A DNA stretch of 64,000 nucleotides from Phialophora verrucosa (taxonomy: Eukaryota > Ascomycota > Eurotiomycetes > Chaetothyriales > Herpotrichiellaceae): assembly GCA_002099365.1 (NCBI GenBank), contig MSED01000003.1, forward strand, positions 2,852,001 through 2,916,000, written 5' to 3'. A program made the position numbers and the translations under genes. Every line of letters starts with the position of its first letter. The stretch's first letter is position 1. The notes beneath the pieces were generated by a model that was not told the origin of the DNA, did no database searches, and worked only from the letters and a program-made list of their open reading frames with translations. This document shows, piece by piece, positions 32,704-43,598 of this stretch.

Positions 32704-34314
32704 ATGGCCTCCAACGGGGTTCCCGACCTGCCAGAGAGTGTCTCCAAGCCTCCAGAAGGCGTAGTCCTCCCCCCTAAAGACATCCGTGCGATCATAGAGA
32801 AGACCGCAGGCTACGTGGCCCGCAATGGGCCTGTCTTCGAAGACCGCATCCGCGATAAAGAACAGTCAAATCCCAAGTTCTCGTTCCTGTCACCTCAGGA
32901 TCCCTACGCTCCGTTTTACCAGTGGCGACTGTCGGAGGTCAAGTCAGGACGGGGCACGGCTGTTTCTGCTGGGAGGACCGGGGACGCGACGCCCGTGCCC
33001 GAGAAACCAAAAGGCCCAGAGGCGCCGCCAGAGTTCCAATTCAGTGCGCGCATGCCGAACATCAGTGCCCTGGACCTCGAAGTGGTCAAGCTGACAGCAC
33101 TACACGTCGCACGCAAGGGCAAAAGCTGGATGACCGCATTGTCACAACGGGAAGCACGAAACTTCCAATTCGATTTCCTCCGGCCCCAACACTCCCTCTA
33201 CAACTTCTTCCAGCGGCTTGTCGACCAGTACACGATGCTCCTTCAGACCGGTCTTGAGGGCCAAAAAGCCGAGCAAGCACGCATCCAAGTCCTTCAAGCA
33301 AATCTTCAAGACCGCTTCCGGGTGCTAGGCTCCGCCAAGAAACGCTCCGAATACATCAAATGGCAAGAAACGCAAAAACAAAAGAAGGAAGAAGCAGAGG
33401 AGGCCGAGAGGATTGCATACGCCCAAATCGATTGGCATGATTTTGTCGTGGTGGAAACAGTCTTGTTCACAGAGGCAGACGAACAGGCCGATCTCCCGCC
33501 TCCGACGACGTTAAACGACCTACAAAGCGCCAGCCTCGAGCAGAAAGCCATGATGAGCCTAGCGAGACCGGACATGCGCATCGAAGAAGCCATGCCCACA
33601 GACGACATGAACGGATACGCATTCAACGATCCCTATGCGAACTACTCACAGAACAATGGCTATGCTCCTACTCCAGAGGCAGCACAGGCATACCCAGCAT
33701 ACACACCTTCCCCCTTTCAACCTCAACCATCGCCCGCTCCAGCGTCCGTACCCATACAACCTTATTCGCCCGCCCCTCCCGCAGCCGTCCCCTCGCCACA
33801 ACCACCTTCTACCGCATCTCCTGCTCCTCAGCTGCCAGGCCAACCCCCGATGCGCATCAAACAAGACTACATCCCGCGCGCCCAGGCCCGCGCCGCACAG
33901 TCCCGCGTCGCTACAGCCCTGTGTCCCAACTGCGTCCAACAGATACCCGTCGCAGAACTCGACGCGCACCTTCGCATTGAATTACTGGATCCACGCTGGA
34001 AAGAACAGCAATCAAAGGCTGCCGCGAGGTTCAACACGACGAATCTGGGTGGCACGGACGTTGCAGCTAACCTCAAGAGGTTGAGAGCTCGCACGGATGG
34101 GGCGGTGAACGATCCTCTGGCGGAGGCAGCCGCCCGCGTGCTAGGTGAGCAGGAGGAGGAGGAAGAGAGGAGGAAGAGGTTGAAGACGGACAGTCAACCT
34201 GCAATGGGACAGTATCCTGGTCTTGGCGCTGCGGGCCACCCAGGTGCTCAGCAGGACAAGACGGCGAAAGTGCAAGAACAGATACGCCAGATTCACAACA
34301 AGTACATGTCATGA
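32704..34314 (+). CDS. PRP21: Splicing factor 3A subunit 1 (PRP21/SF3a120)
   Basis: A component of the U2 snRNP SF3a complex, needed for pre-spliceosome assembly. A single exon of 536 aa from ATG 32704; an upstream GTG in frame is ignored. The two SURP modules are at residues about 28-75 (IIEKTAGYVARNGPVFEDRI, then FSFLSPQDPYAPFYQWRL) and about 122-176 (VVKLTALHVARKGKSWMTAL, then FDFLRPQHSLYNFFQRLVDQ). A charged helical region and the PRP21-like segment 'YAQIDWHDFVVVETVLF' follow, then a Pro/Gln/Ala/Tyr-rich linker, the conserved CPNCVQQIPVAELDAHLRIE motif and RWKEQQ. The C terminus ends without the ubiquitin-like domain of the human protein, as in yeast and many fungi. Confidence 0.96.
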   Translation: MASNGVPDLPESVSKPPEGVVLPPKDIRAIIEKTAGYVARNGPVFEDRIRDKEQSNPKFSFLSPQDPYAPFYQWRLSEVKSGRGTAVSAGRTGDATPVPEKPKGPEAPPEFQFSARMPNISALDLEVVKLTALHVARKGKSWMTALSQREARNFQFDFLRPQHSLYNFFQRLVDQYTMLLQTGLEGQKAEQARIQVLQANLQDRFRVLGSAKKRSEYIKWQETQKQKKEEAEEAERIAYAQIDWHDFVVVETVLFTEADEQADLPPPTTLNDLQSASLEQKAMMSLARPDMRIEEAMPTDDMNGYAFNDPYANYSQNNGYAPTPEAAQAYPAYTPSPFQPQPSPAPASVPIQPYSPAPPAAVPSPQPPSTASPAPQLPGQPPMRIKQDYIPRAQARAAQSRVATALCPNCVQQIPVAELDAHLRIELLDPRWKEQQSKAAARFNTTNLGGTDVAANLKRLRARTDGAVNDPLAEAAARVLGEQEEEEERRKRLKTDSQPAMGQYPGLGAAGHPGAQQDKTAKVQEQIRQIHNKYMS

Positions 34315-34779
34315 GGCAAAACCTTGGTGTTGGTCATCCGTGAGGACCGAGCGGCCATCGAGCTGCCAAAGCTTCGGGCATGAAGCCATTCAATAAGATG
34401 TATTATCGTATCCATCATACTGCGTATAACGTGGAAGATGAGTATTTCTCATGATGGCGTAATCACTGGTCCCAACACTAATGTGGTTCCTCCACACAGA
34501 TGTTCCTTGATTACATATTGTTCCAAACCGCCTTCAAACCCCATGGTACTGGATCGTTGTTAGAGACTTTTGAAGCTATCAGAGGTCACAGCACCTTGTC
34601 GTTCATTACAACGACCACCATCTCGATAAACTTGCTTGAACGCCAAAGCAACAGTACCGATGAGGGTATCCGATAGGTCACACGCTCAAGATAGAAAAAC
34701 AAGTTGGACACCTTCCAGAAGTTGTGGAGACTCCGGGAACAAGCGGCTCGTCCAGCAACCAAACGTGTCGCCTTTGAGA
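34315..34779. other. Intergenic region between convergent genes
   Basis: 3' flanks of SF3A1 (plus) and the aquaporin gene (minus). Nothing seen. Confidence 0.5.
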
Positions 34780-36146
34780 TCAGGTCGGAACGGTGGTCCT
34801 ATCATGAACCGTGTTGCCATTGCCATTTGCCGCCGGGCCTAGAGTGGTGTTTGTTGCTCCGGATCCCAGGCGAGCTGGTTGATACGTGCTGGATCGCTCC
34901 TCCTTAGACGGACGCGAGGCGACAGGGGATATCGAGCGGTCGGGGATCACAGCTGTTGGGCTGACAACTGGTCGGGTGAGGTCTTGTTCCGGGTTGTATG
35001 CCGAAGCCTCGAGGTCGTCAAAGTCCTGACCTGGGTTGGCCGTTTGGTATTCGCAGCTCTTGATGAACCAGAAGAAGCCGGCAGCAAGAATAGCTCCAAG
35101 CAGCGGCCCAACCCAGTAAATCCAGTGTTCACTTGGGAAGCGGCTGTTAGCCACGCAAGGACCGAAACTTCGAGCTGGATTCAGGGATCCGCCAGTGTAG
35201 TAGACGCCTGCATCTTGTCAGGAAACGTTATACATCGGTTTGAAGATCTGCTTACCGCCCAGCTCAGCGATGAAGAGCGATAAACCGATACCGACTGGAG
35301 CGAGAAATGTCCCTTTGTGTTTCTCAGCCTGCGAAAAAGTGTCAGCCATCAGTCACTTCCGGCTTTCACGTCACTCACGGCAAGCATAATGATGGTGAAG
35401 ACAAGTTGAGCTGTGAGGAACTGCGGCGGCGTTAGCAGGCTTTTCTGGTTTTCCATTTTCCGACTGACCATTTCAATGAAGACACCCTGGGCCTTGCTTG
35501 TTCCCCCACTAAGAGAAGTCGTGACAGCGAGAGGGCCGGGAAACAGCGCCTTGACAATGCCGGCCGATGCCATAGCGCCGAGCATTTGTGCAATGAAGAC
35601 GAGACCACCTCGAAGAAAGGGGACGGCGCCGATCAGGCATAGACCGAGAGTCACCTGGTGGATTATCAGTTCAACTTCAACTCTTGTTCTTGTATGTGTC
35701 ACACACAGCGGGATTGAATAGTCCTCCCGAGATTCTGAAAAAGATCCATGCATTGACTGCAAGAGAGAAACCAAAGCAGAGGCTGATGTAGAGGAGTTGG
35801 ATTGGGTTCGGGCCCTGTGGCAGATCCGTACTCTGCGAGCCACTCGTGGTTTGAGGAGTGTTGGCGACCTGAGTGCCGGCAAAAGCGAAGAAGCTGATGG
35901 ACTGTCAGTCTCCGCCTACAAGCAATTTGAAGGTGATGCGCACAGGAAAAGAAAGGTGCCAACGAATTCGCCAGCCATGGCGATGAAATGATTTCGAGGC
36001 TTGTTGGGGATCCTCATGAAGAATGAGGATGCTTTCGGGCCTTGCATTTTCTCGTCTGCACCAGAAGGTGTTGCTCCAGTCTTCGGTCCTCTGTGCCGGC
36101 CAAAGAGACCTGGCAAGAAGCCAGACTTGGGATTGATATTGTCCAT
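34780..36146 (-). CDS. Aquaporin (MIP family)
   Basis: A six-helix channel for water, possibly other small solutes. Exons are 36146-35944, 35893-35707, 35654-35379, 35328-35256 and 35207-34780, giving 388 aa. The two half-helix motifs are FNPAVTL (N128-P-A) and LNPARSFG (N256-P-A, with the selectivity Arg259). ISGGLFNPA and GGVYYTGGSLNPARSFGP match orthodox aquaporins more than glycerol-type GlpF channels, whose second motif is NPARD. There is a cytosolic N-terminal extension of about 55 residues and a C-terminal tail of about 100 residues that is Asn/Thr/Pro-rich. Intron 2 has a GTGTGT donor and a phase-0 junction in AVTL; the other introns use GTGCGC, GTGAGT and GTAAGC donors. The promoter is shared with the RING gene. 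Confidence 0.94.
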
Positions 36147-37561
36147 TGCCGCAGTTCGCTCCTGCCTCTTGAGTCACGCGCACTTGCTGAACACGAATGG
36201 TAGGAGGAAGGTGCGACCACACCTGGCGGGAAAGAGTCGCTCACGCACGAGGCTGAACTTGCTCCTGTACCACTGTTATAACCAACAGGTACGACAAGAC
36301 TCAGCGGCCGACCGATTTTCGAACAGTTCAAGGGCGATAACGAAGCACAGAGCAAGCGGTCTAGATAGTCAAGAACAACACAAGAGCATATTCAGCTCAG
36401 AGATGGAACAGATAAGGGTCATTTGGATCGACACGGCGTCAAGAAAAGTTATGGTGGCGCACCGGCGGCACACGAAGCGGCAGGCCAGCCATGGTCTTGA
36501 GAGACGGCACAAACACTCGATCCAAGGCAAAGATTTGTGGAGGTTTGATAGTGCCTCGCGGAAATCGATGTGGTGATCGTCATGTTAGGCGAATGATCAA
36601 GGGATGAACCTAGACGAACATCGTCGGCTGAAATGGAGAATCGACTTGAGCAACGTGCATGACGAAAGAGGCACCCTTGTACGGTGCCAATTGGGCATGG
36701 CGCGCTTCAGCCCAGCCTTAGCCGCAAGCCAGTGGAAGCCAATGGCTGAGGCTAAGCTTGAAGAGGAGGCAAATGGGGAGTTCTTCCAAGGGTTTAGCAA
36801 TTCGAAAATTCTGCTATGGGTACGTGGTATAAGTAGTTGACCTGAGTTGGAGCCACGGCAGCGTTGAAGGCCGACAGCCTGAACGCCGACAGCCAGAGGC
36901 ACCCGGCATAGGTCTTTGCTTCGGGCTTTGACTGGGATGGAGCGTGCATGATCGAGCTTGTCATACGAGCCAGCGACGGGTCAAAATGTCATCACTGCTC
37001 ACTGTACGACGCGCAATCGTTCGATGGCCAAAAGTCTTGAAGTAACACGAGGACAAGCAGCACCACTGAGTGACGCTTACAGCCCCTCAACATGATAAGG
37101 TTTCAGACTGCGGCGCGTACTGTGTAGCCGTTTATGTATGATCATACTCGTATCCCGTACTCGGTACACAGTCACGATAGTACATAGTAGACGGTCGTGT
37201 TCTAGGTGCTCACTAACCTGGTGATCGCGACCTTTTAGTTCGTAACTCGTACGGGCTACTGGGGACGTTCTCTGTACAACCGTTGGCCGATGTCACGTGA
37301 TGGTATTTGTCCTTGTCCCGCATCTGATCTCCCGGCGTGTTGATCCTGATCAGGCTGCATTGACAAGTTGCCAACTTCAACTTGGAGAAACCATCTTTCC
37401 TACAGTCTTTGCCATACTGCTTCTATCGACTTTCGCTGAAAGCCTTTTATCAACAGGTGCTGTCCTCCTGTGCAACGTCGAGGGTGTGCCAACGCATGGA
37501 GTCTTGCTCCGTGTCTCCTGACCTCCCGTGGCGATAGCCTACCACCTTTAGCCCTACAACC
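36147..37561. other. Long bidirectional intergenic region
   Basis: 1.4 kb between the divergent aquaporin and PA-TM-RING genes. Only unconserved short frames are present. No repeat recognised. Confidence 0.5.
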
Positions 37562-40294
37562 ATGCGTCCATTTCGATTCCTACTGTTACTGGTATTCTTT
37601 ATTGCACTGCCTATTGCGCTGACATGCTGGTCATTGCTCGCGGCCGGTACCGAAAGCCCGGCAGACTCATTCAATGCCGGCTACAACACCAGACCAAGTC
37701 GCCTGAGGGCGCTCTTCTCATTCTCCACCCCGTCCTCCTTATTCCCACCCTCGGCTGTCATTAGCCTTACCAACGACAATTCGACATTCTTCTTGGCGCG
37801 CCCTGCCGCCTTTGGGCCGAGCCTACCATCAAGGGGGCTGAGCGGCCAACTATGGGTAGGAAAGGGTTTTGGAGACGATGCCCTATTGAAGGAGGAGGAT
37901 CTCCATCTAGCAGGATGGGAACTTGGTTGTTCAGACGTGCCAGGTTGGGCTGAAGAGAAGGCACAGAGCATCAAGCACTTGACGGCTGTTGAACAAGATG
38001 AGAAAAAGACTAAATTACCCCGAGCCTTGGACGACTTTGGAACCGAACGCGACAGCGCCACAATCGACGGGTCCTTGACAGAAGACGACGGCACTGACGA
38101 CTATCTGCACCATCCACTCCCTGATTCGAATCCTGCAACCCCTGGTCAACCAGGCGAGCCTGCAAAAGCCGACTTAGACAAGACCAAGAAGCCTACACAC
38201 GCCGATATTGAGTCCTTACAAGAAAGCGCTGCTATTGCAGGCAAGATTGTTATGCTCAGTCGTGGCGGTTGCGGTTTCCTGGAAAAGGTCAAATGGGCTC
38301 AGCGTCGTGGAGGCATCGCGGTGATCGTGGGAGACAATGAAAAGGGTGCGCAGTTGACCATCATGTATGCCAAGGGCGATACTTCCAATATCACGATCCC
38401 AGCACTCTTCACGTCGTATACTTCCGCTCATTTGCTGGCTTCCCTTGTCCCCCCTGAAGAGAAGGGCGATGAAGAAACCAACACCATCGGCTCGGGGAAA
38501 AGTTCAAATCAGGACCATGACGCAAACAAGCCTGTTTTCACATCCACGAGGTCCGCCCGCTCGCGAGCAACCACCCTACCGGGAGATAACGATGAAGCGG
38601 AGAGCGGCTGGGTGGGCAATGTGTTGTCAGCCATAGGACTGAACGATAATTCTCCGTTTTCGCAACACGAGGACAGCCGCCGACCTCCCAGCAGTGGGAA
38701 TGTGGAATGGGTGCTAGTCGAAGACTGGAAGGAAGAAGCGCGTCCAGATCCAATGGAGGAGGCAAACACGCCCCCTAGCATTCCCACCTCGTCTGCATCG
38801 ACGGTCAAGGCTAAAACCACGGGCTCTAAACGGCCAGGCGGAGACGACTTCGTCATCGGTGTCCAAGACTGGCGAGACACCGATCTGGTTGCACCGAAGC
38901 CTGTCACTACCTCGTCGGGTGATCCCGGAAAGGCTGGAAAGGGTGCTGCTCAAGATACTCTCAGCGCGGTGAAGACCTCAAGCAGTCCAGAAGCCACTCT
39001 CAAGGGTGGCAGCATCACACCTGGGAGTGGAGAGTATGATCACGAGAGATCTGAACCCCTGAACCGCTTCAACCGCGGCAAAGCTCCTTCAAATCAAAAA
39101 TACGGCCATGACACAGACCGTCAAAGCAGGGAGAGGGCCTCGTGGCTCGATGTCTTCCGGTCCAGCGAATCACCTAAAGGGGCGGATGGAGGTTCTTTAG
39201 CAGGGCAGGGCGACGCCGGAGAGAAGGTCCAAAGTGCCAAATCAGCAGCAGCACGGGAAGAAGATAGCGAGCACCCCGGCTTGTGGGTGACCCTGACACC
39301 TACCAGCGTCTCGACCAGCCCATTCTTCGACACTCTACTTGTCCTGGTCGTCAGCCCTCTCGTGACTTTGACAGTTGTATACGCACTTCTACTCCTTCGC
39401 TCGCGTATCCGTCGCAGAAGATGGCGTGCACCGAAATCAGTAGTCGACCGATTACCGGTTCGGACGTACCATACCATGACCACAGCCTCCTCGACAACAT
39501 CGGTACAAGCCTCTCCGGAGCATGCATCACCCACCTCTCCACTCCTCATCTCCACGAGTCAAAACGTCTCTCAGCGCCCACGGCCACGCTCGCAGACGAC
39601 TGCAGGCAGTTTTGCGGGTGGAACGAGCGCCGACAGTCAGTTTTCGCCTTCTAGAAGCCCACAAAGCGAGAAGCCAACCACCCATCCAAAGACTGCAAAA
39701 CGAAAACGCTACACGGGCCGGCAGGTTGAATGCGTTGTCTGCCTCGAGGAATACGTTGATGGCGAAAGCCAAGTTATGTCCCTTCCTTGCGGACATGAAT
39801 TCCACGCCGAATGCATCACACCCTGGCTGGTGACTCGGCGGCGCACATGTCCAATTTGCAAGGGCGACGTTGTGCGGAGCATGGCACGCCAGCGGGCGCC
39901 ACACTTCGCCGAAGAAGACAACGAAGAAGACAGCGGCACCGAAAGTGGTGCACGCCCGGACGAGAGCACAAGCGACGACGTGCAGAACCGCGTCGCCCAG
40001 ACGGTCAACGAGGAGCCAAGTGCCGCCATCCCCATCCCCACCGTCAGTAGAGAAGACGAGGATATCGAGCGCGGCCAGGACCCGGATGTTCCGCTGTTGG
40101 GAGGCGACGAGTCTGTGGAATCCTCCAGCACCGTCACAGCCACGACAGGCACCCCTAGGGGCGCTATGGCGCAACCGCGGCGGGGGCGAGACAGCGATGG
40201 ACAGTCCATGTGGAGGAACATCGTCAGCGTGAGCGTCAATCGCTTGAGCGGCGACACGCTGTGGAGGCAGACGCCCGTCGACCGGAATAGATGA
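37562..40294 (+). CDS. PA-TM-RING E3 ubiquitin ligase
   Basis: A single exon of 910 aa, by domain plan a transmembrane ubiquitin ligase of the endosomal/vacuolar route (RNF13/Goliath type). Residues 1-29 are a signal peptide or anchor (RPFRFLLLLVFFIALPIALT). A protease-associated (PA) domain spans about residues 75-300, with GKIVMLSRGGCGFLEKVKWA, GGIAVIVGDN and TIPALFTSYTSAHLL. A disordered acidic/Ser-rich region and a membrane helix at about 588-612 (LLVLVVSPLVTLTVVYALLLL) follow, then the RING-H2 finger at about 724-767: CVVCLEEYVDGESQVMSLPC, then GHEFHAECITPWL and TCPIC. All eight ligands are present (C-x2-C-x15-C-x-H-x2-H-x2-C-x11-C-x2-C). The C-terminal acidic tail is low-complexity. The PA insert (about residues 120-230) is longer than in animal homologues. 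The large antisense frames are shadows. Confidence 0.93.
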   Translation: MRPFRFLLLLVFFIALPIALTCWSLLAAGTESPADSFNAGYNTRPSRLRALFSFSTPSSLFPPSAVISLTNDNSTFFLARPAAFGPSLPSRGLSGQLWVGKGFGDDALLKEEDLHLAGWELGCSDVPGWAEEKAQSIKHLTAVEQDEKKTKLPRALDDFGTERDSATIDGSLTEDDGTDDYLHHPLPDSNPATPGQPGEPAKADLDKTKKPTHADIESLQESAAIAGKIVMLSRGGCGFLEKVKWAQRRGGIAVIVGDNEKGAQLTIMYAKGDTSNITIPALFTSYTSAHLLASLVPPEEKGDEETNTIGSGKSSNQDHDANKPVFTSTRSARSRATTLPGDNDEAESGWVGNVLSAIGLNDNSPFSQHEDSRRPPSSGNVEWVLVEDWKEEARPDPMEEANTPPSIPTSSASTVKAKTTGSKRPGGDDFVIGVQDWRDTDLVAPKPVTTSSGDPGKAGKGAAQDTLSAVKTSSSPEATLKGGSITPGSGEYDHERSEPLNRFNRGKAPSNQKYGHDTDRQSRERASWLDVFRSSESPKGADGGSLAGQGDAGEKVQSAKSAAAREEDSEHPGLWVTLTPTSVSTSPFFDTLLVLVVSPLVTLTVVYALLLLRSRIRRRRWRAPKSVVDRLPVRTYHTMTTASSTTSVQASPEHASPTSPLLISTSQNVSQRPRPRSQTTAGSFAGGTSADSQFSPSRSPQSEKPTTHPKTAKRKRYTGRQVECVVCLEEYVDGESQVMSLPCGHEFHAECITPWLVTRRRTCPICKGDVVRSMARQRAPHFAEEDNEEDSGTESGARPDESTSDDVQNRVAQTVNEEPSAAIPIPTVSREDEDIERGQDPDVPLLGGDESVESSSTVTATTGTPRGAMAQPRRGRDSDGQSMWRNIVSVSVNRLSGDTLWRQTPVDRNR

Positions 40295-40855
40295 GATGAC
40301 CGGGGGGTTTCTGAGCGGTGTGCAGACGTCGCCGTCGTTAATATACTCCCCCTGTTTTGCCACATTAGTCCTGGTGGTTAGTTGGGTTGGGTTGGGTTGG
40401 GTTGGTGAGCGGCCCCCGTGGAGCAAGACACTGGAGTTGCAATTGATTATCTTGGATGCAGTCCGTCGTTGCATTAAACTGTGTAGTTTTCTCGGCCGCA
40501 AACATGAAATGTACCTCGTTCCTTTACGATACTAGCATGACTAATTCCGTTTCTTTCTTCCCTCCTGTGGGTGCCTGACCCCAATGACATTCTTGAGACG
40601 GTAGGAATACGGGACAAATAATCGTTTCTCTTCATTGGGTATATCGAAGGTGTATTAATATACAACACATGGTAGAATATGGCGAGACAGAAAATTCCCA
40701 TATACGCTCATTGAACATTGCAATACATCAGCTCCTTCTTTCAGTATTCACCGTTTTGTTATATCTCGCCAAAAATGCTGCCGGTGATGCTACAGATGCA
40801 AGACGATAAGACCAAGTCTCGTTGTGCGACACTGTGTCCGCCCGGCGGAGGTATT
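40295..40855. other. Convergent intergenic region
   Basis: 3' flanks of the RING gene and of the LEA-like gene on the minus strand. It includes the TTGGG repeat at 40382-40405. Confidence 0.5.
40382..40405 (+). repeat. TTGGG microsatellite
   Basis: Four perfect TTGGG units (40382-40401) plus TTGG. It differs from the usual fungal telomere unit TTAGGG. Lies about 90 bp after the RING-gene stop codon. Confidence 0.9.
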
Positions 40856-42118
40856 TCACCTCACTTTTGGAAACGGCGTCCAATGCCCAGACATGCTCGT
40901 CTTCTTCCTCAAGTCAGGCTGTGATTCCCGCTTCGGGACATTCGACGGCGCCGGCTCTGGGACACCGGTCGGATGTTCCTCGTCGACGAGGTAGTGCCGT
41001 GTCTCTACGGCTAGACCACTGGTGTCTGGTTTGTACGGTTGCATATTGGACGGCATGACCCAGCCCTCTGGCGGCGGGATCTCGACCTTTTCCCCGGTTT
41101 GTCCGTCGACGATGAAGTGTCGGGCAGGCAGGATCTCGACTGCTTTGATGGGCTGCGTGTAGGTGTAGTAGTGATGGACGTGGATTTCTCGGGTGACTTC
41201 TTCTTGCACGATCTCCGTTTTGTTGTTCTTTAAGACTTCGTGTGTTACTGCTGGTTTCACGACCTCCTCTACGTAGGTGTGCTCGGTCTTGCCTGGTCTG
41301 AAGCCAGCAGGGAGAAGCACGTGTTCATTTCTCTGCGTAGAGGCGCTGGTCGACTGCGCCGGCGCCGTGGTTCCGCCATTGGAGAAGTCGGAGGTTGGGA
41401 TGTAGTAGGCGGGGTTCAAAGGAGAGGGATCGTTCGGTGCTAGCGGTTGATGTCGAGGTGTTCGGGGTGGGTTGATAGGACTCTGAATACTACCTGCTGA
41501 CGATGAGTGTTCGCTATCAGAATCTGGTTTGCCGTTGTTCTCGGTTGGAGAAGGTTTGGCCCTTATAGAAAGCAGTCCATGAGCGGGTGGTGCCGGCTTC
41601 AGCTCTGCAGGAGGGGCCTTCTTTGAGCCCAGCTGTTCTGTAGTGCCAGCAGCGGTGTTCTTTCGCAACGAGGAGCGCCGCTCAGGGACGTCCTGGGGCG
41701 GCTGGGGCAAGCCTGTGGTGTCTGGCCCAGTGGAAGATGATCCTTGCGAATCAGAGACCGCTTGTGACATTGCAGGAGCAGCGGAAGTAGGCTTCAGAGT
41801 GTGTTGGGAATGATGTTTCTGCAGACGACTCCTGGACCGGGATGGACGAACGGTATGGGCAGAGGCATGGTTGACGGTAGGAGCCGCTGTAGCAGGACGC
41901 TGGACAGGCTCGTCCTGCCATTTGTGTGGCGGAGAGTTGTCGCTATGACTGAGGTTTCGGTTTCGGTTGCGCTTGCGGCTTCGACTTTGGCTTCGACTTT
42001 GACTTCGACTTTGACTTCGTTGTTGTTCGGTCTGCATGACGTAGGGAGAAGGAAAGCACTTCCAATTGGCACGGCTTGCGTCCGAGAAGCGCTGGGTCGA
42101 TGTCACGGCAGTGGTCAT
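40856..42118 (-). CDS. Low-complexity protein with a LEA/allergen-like His motif
   Basis: 420 aa, single open frame from ATG 42118. The N-terminal two thirds is disordered: an Arg/Ser/Gln tract (about residues 35-55, repeats of RSQS), then Ser/Pro/Thr-rich. The C-terminal third holds a compact conserved segment at about residues 278-335: YVEEVVKPAVTHEVLKNNK, TREIHVHHYYTYTQPIKAVE, LPARHFIVD. The neighbouring gene on the other strand carries the same segment (see its entry). The closing segment reads ETRHYLVDEEHPTGVPEP and a basic end. In filamentous fungi, proteins with this motif are annotated as allergens or LEA-like and linked to stress or development, but no function is proven. The first 30 residues may be over-extended, since MQTEQQ at codon 28 is an equally good start. 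Confidence 0.75.
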   Translation of the reverse strand: MTTAVTSTQRFSDASRANWKCFPSPYVMQTEQQRSQSRSQSRSQSRSRKRNRNRNLSHSDNSPPHKWQDEPVQRPATAAPTVNHASAHTVRPSRSRSRLQKHHSQHTLKPTSAAPAMSQAVSDSQGSSSTGPDTTGLPQPPQDVPERRSSLRKNTAAGTTEQLGSKKAPPAELKPAPPAHGLLSIRAKPSPTENNGKPDSDSEHSSSAGSIQSPINPPRTPRHQPLAPNDPSPLNPAYYIPTSDFSNGGTTAPAQSTSASTQRNEHVLLPAGFRPGKTEHTYVEEVVKPAVTHEVLKNNKTEIVQEEVTREIHVHHYYTYTQPIKAVEILPARHFIVDGQTGEKVEIPPPEGWVMPSNMQPYKPDTSGLAVETRHYLVDEEHPTGVPEPAPSNVPKRESQPDLRKKTSMSGHWTPFPKVR

Positions 42119-43598
42119 GATTGATTGCTTCCTTACAAAGAAAAGTGGCGCCCCTCGAGTTCTGGTGTTGACCTACCGAGCAGATACACGAGGCAGATCG
42201 AAATGGCGGATCGCGAGCAGAGACACACGAGACACCCAGACGAACTCCCTTTTTGGCGCTACCCACCTCCTCTCGCCTCCTGTCTGGTATCTGCTTCCCG
42301 CAAGAAAGGTTCTCCATGGCTAGGCTGAATTGCTCGAAGCGACGACCTCGTCTACAAGCACGGATTCAAACCTAAACCATGGCCAGCGAAGACCTTACCC
42401 AACGTGGCGCGAAAGAAAGACATGGCTCAGGGATGCCCATGGAGCCGATGCTGAGCGCCAAAGACCAAGAACCCTGATGCACCACGCCAACGGTGCCGAC
42501 GCGGGCGAGGATTGGCCCATGATCGACGAAAACTGGGCAGGTGGCTTGATCAAGAGGAGCAGCCTGATCCTCAGCAAGGGCAAGCACGGAACGTGGCTCT
42601 CTACTAACTAGGGGGATGTCTTAGGGCAGACTCTAGCGGTCAGAGGATGGGACAGCGGCGGGTCTCTGGGGGGTTCACGGGGCTTGTAGGGATTAGCCCT
42701 GGTAGCGTAGCGAACCCAGAGCGTGGCTCGATGAGGTCAGCCTGGCAACGGCCAGCGTGCACGAGAACTCTAGGGAAGCCTGGAGAGGAGAGGCATGAAC
42801 GGCTGCCCGCCTGTGGCTTGCACCCCCAAACGTCACCACGGGTTGTCTGTTTTGACTTCAAGTCACCATCACTCGCCACATCCGGATTTGACCACCAAAC
42901 GGACCATGTCCCCGGCCATTGGGCGTGTCATGACGCACCCTGCGCAGAAAGGCTGAATGTGGCTTGACCCCTCTCCACACACGGGAAGCAGAGCAGCTGA
43001 ACATGGCGCACAAGCATCAGGTCTCATCCCATGACGGCACCATCCACGATGGTTGAGGGAGATGTCATTCCCATCAATTCTGTGCGAGCAACAGCAAGGA
43101 CCAACATACTCGTAGCGATGTGTGTTAGGCAAGTTACTCGTGGTGCGGGGATCGCTCTACGGTCCTTCATAGAACGATAAAAGTGAGATCTGAATCCAAA
43201 TTGCAAAGCTTGTTCGATGACGATCTGATCCTCTCTGGGTCTATGCAGGACATTTTCGGCGAGTTCAAGCTGCCGCATCTGATCGACAGCTGAAAAGAGA
43301 TGCTGATTGCCGAGATCAGTCCCAATCACGTCGATTTACTTTTGTCGACACTCCCAAATTCACTCTCTTGCGGGTCGCTGACCTCACAGCGAGGGGCCGG
43401 CCCAAGCGTAGCTATGCTCGAGATGATATCACAGCCTCAAGTGATGGCGCAAGGTATGGTACGGGGTATTATCTCATATCGTTTCTCCCGCTGTGTATAA
43501 ATGTTTGCGTGGTACCGTGGACTTCGCCTCCGGAAGTAGACCTGTCCACCTTCAGCTTCACCTCTTATCAACCTCAGAAACCACAATATACAGTCAAC
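42119..43598. other. Divergent promoter region between the two LEA-like genes
   Basis: 1.48 kb between opposite starts that share a domain, so co-regulation is possible. A TATA box lies at 43496-43501. STRE-like CCCCT or AGGGG words are present near 42968 and 43389, but such 5-mers are expected by chance. No ORF is conserved. Confidence 0.5.
43496..43501 (+). promoter_or_regulatory. TATA box of LEA-like gene
   Basis: TATAAA 98 bp before the ATG at 43599, a normal spacing for a strong inducible promoter in filamentous fungi. Confidence 0.6.

Noticed and set aside
40382..40405. TTGGG repeat as an internal telomere tract
   Set aside because: Unit differs from TTAGGG, is short, and lies among ordinary genes.
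39527..40501. 324-codon antisense frame over the RING gene
   Set aside because: It mirrors the GC-biased coding frame of a clearly conserved protein; its own product is Arg/His-rich nonsense.
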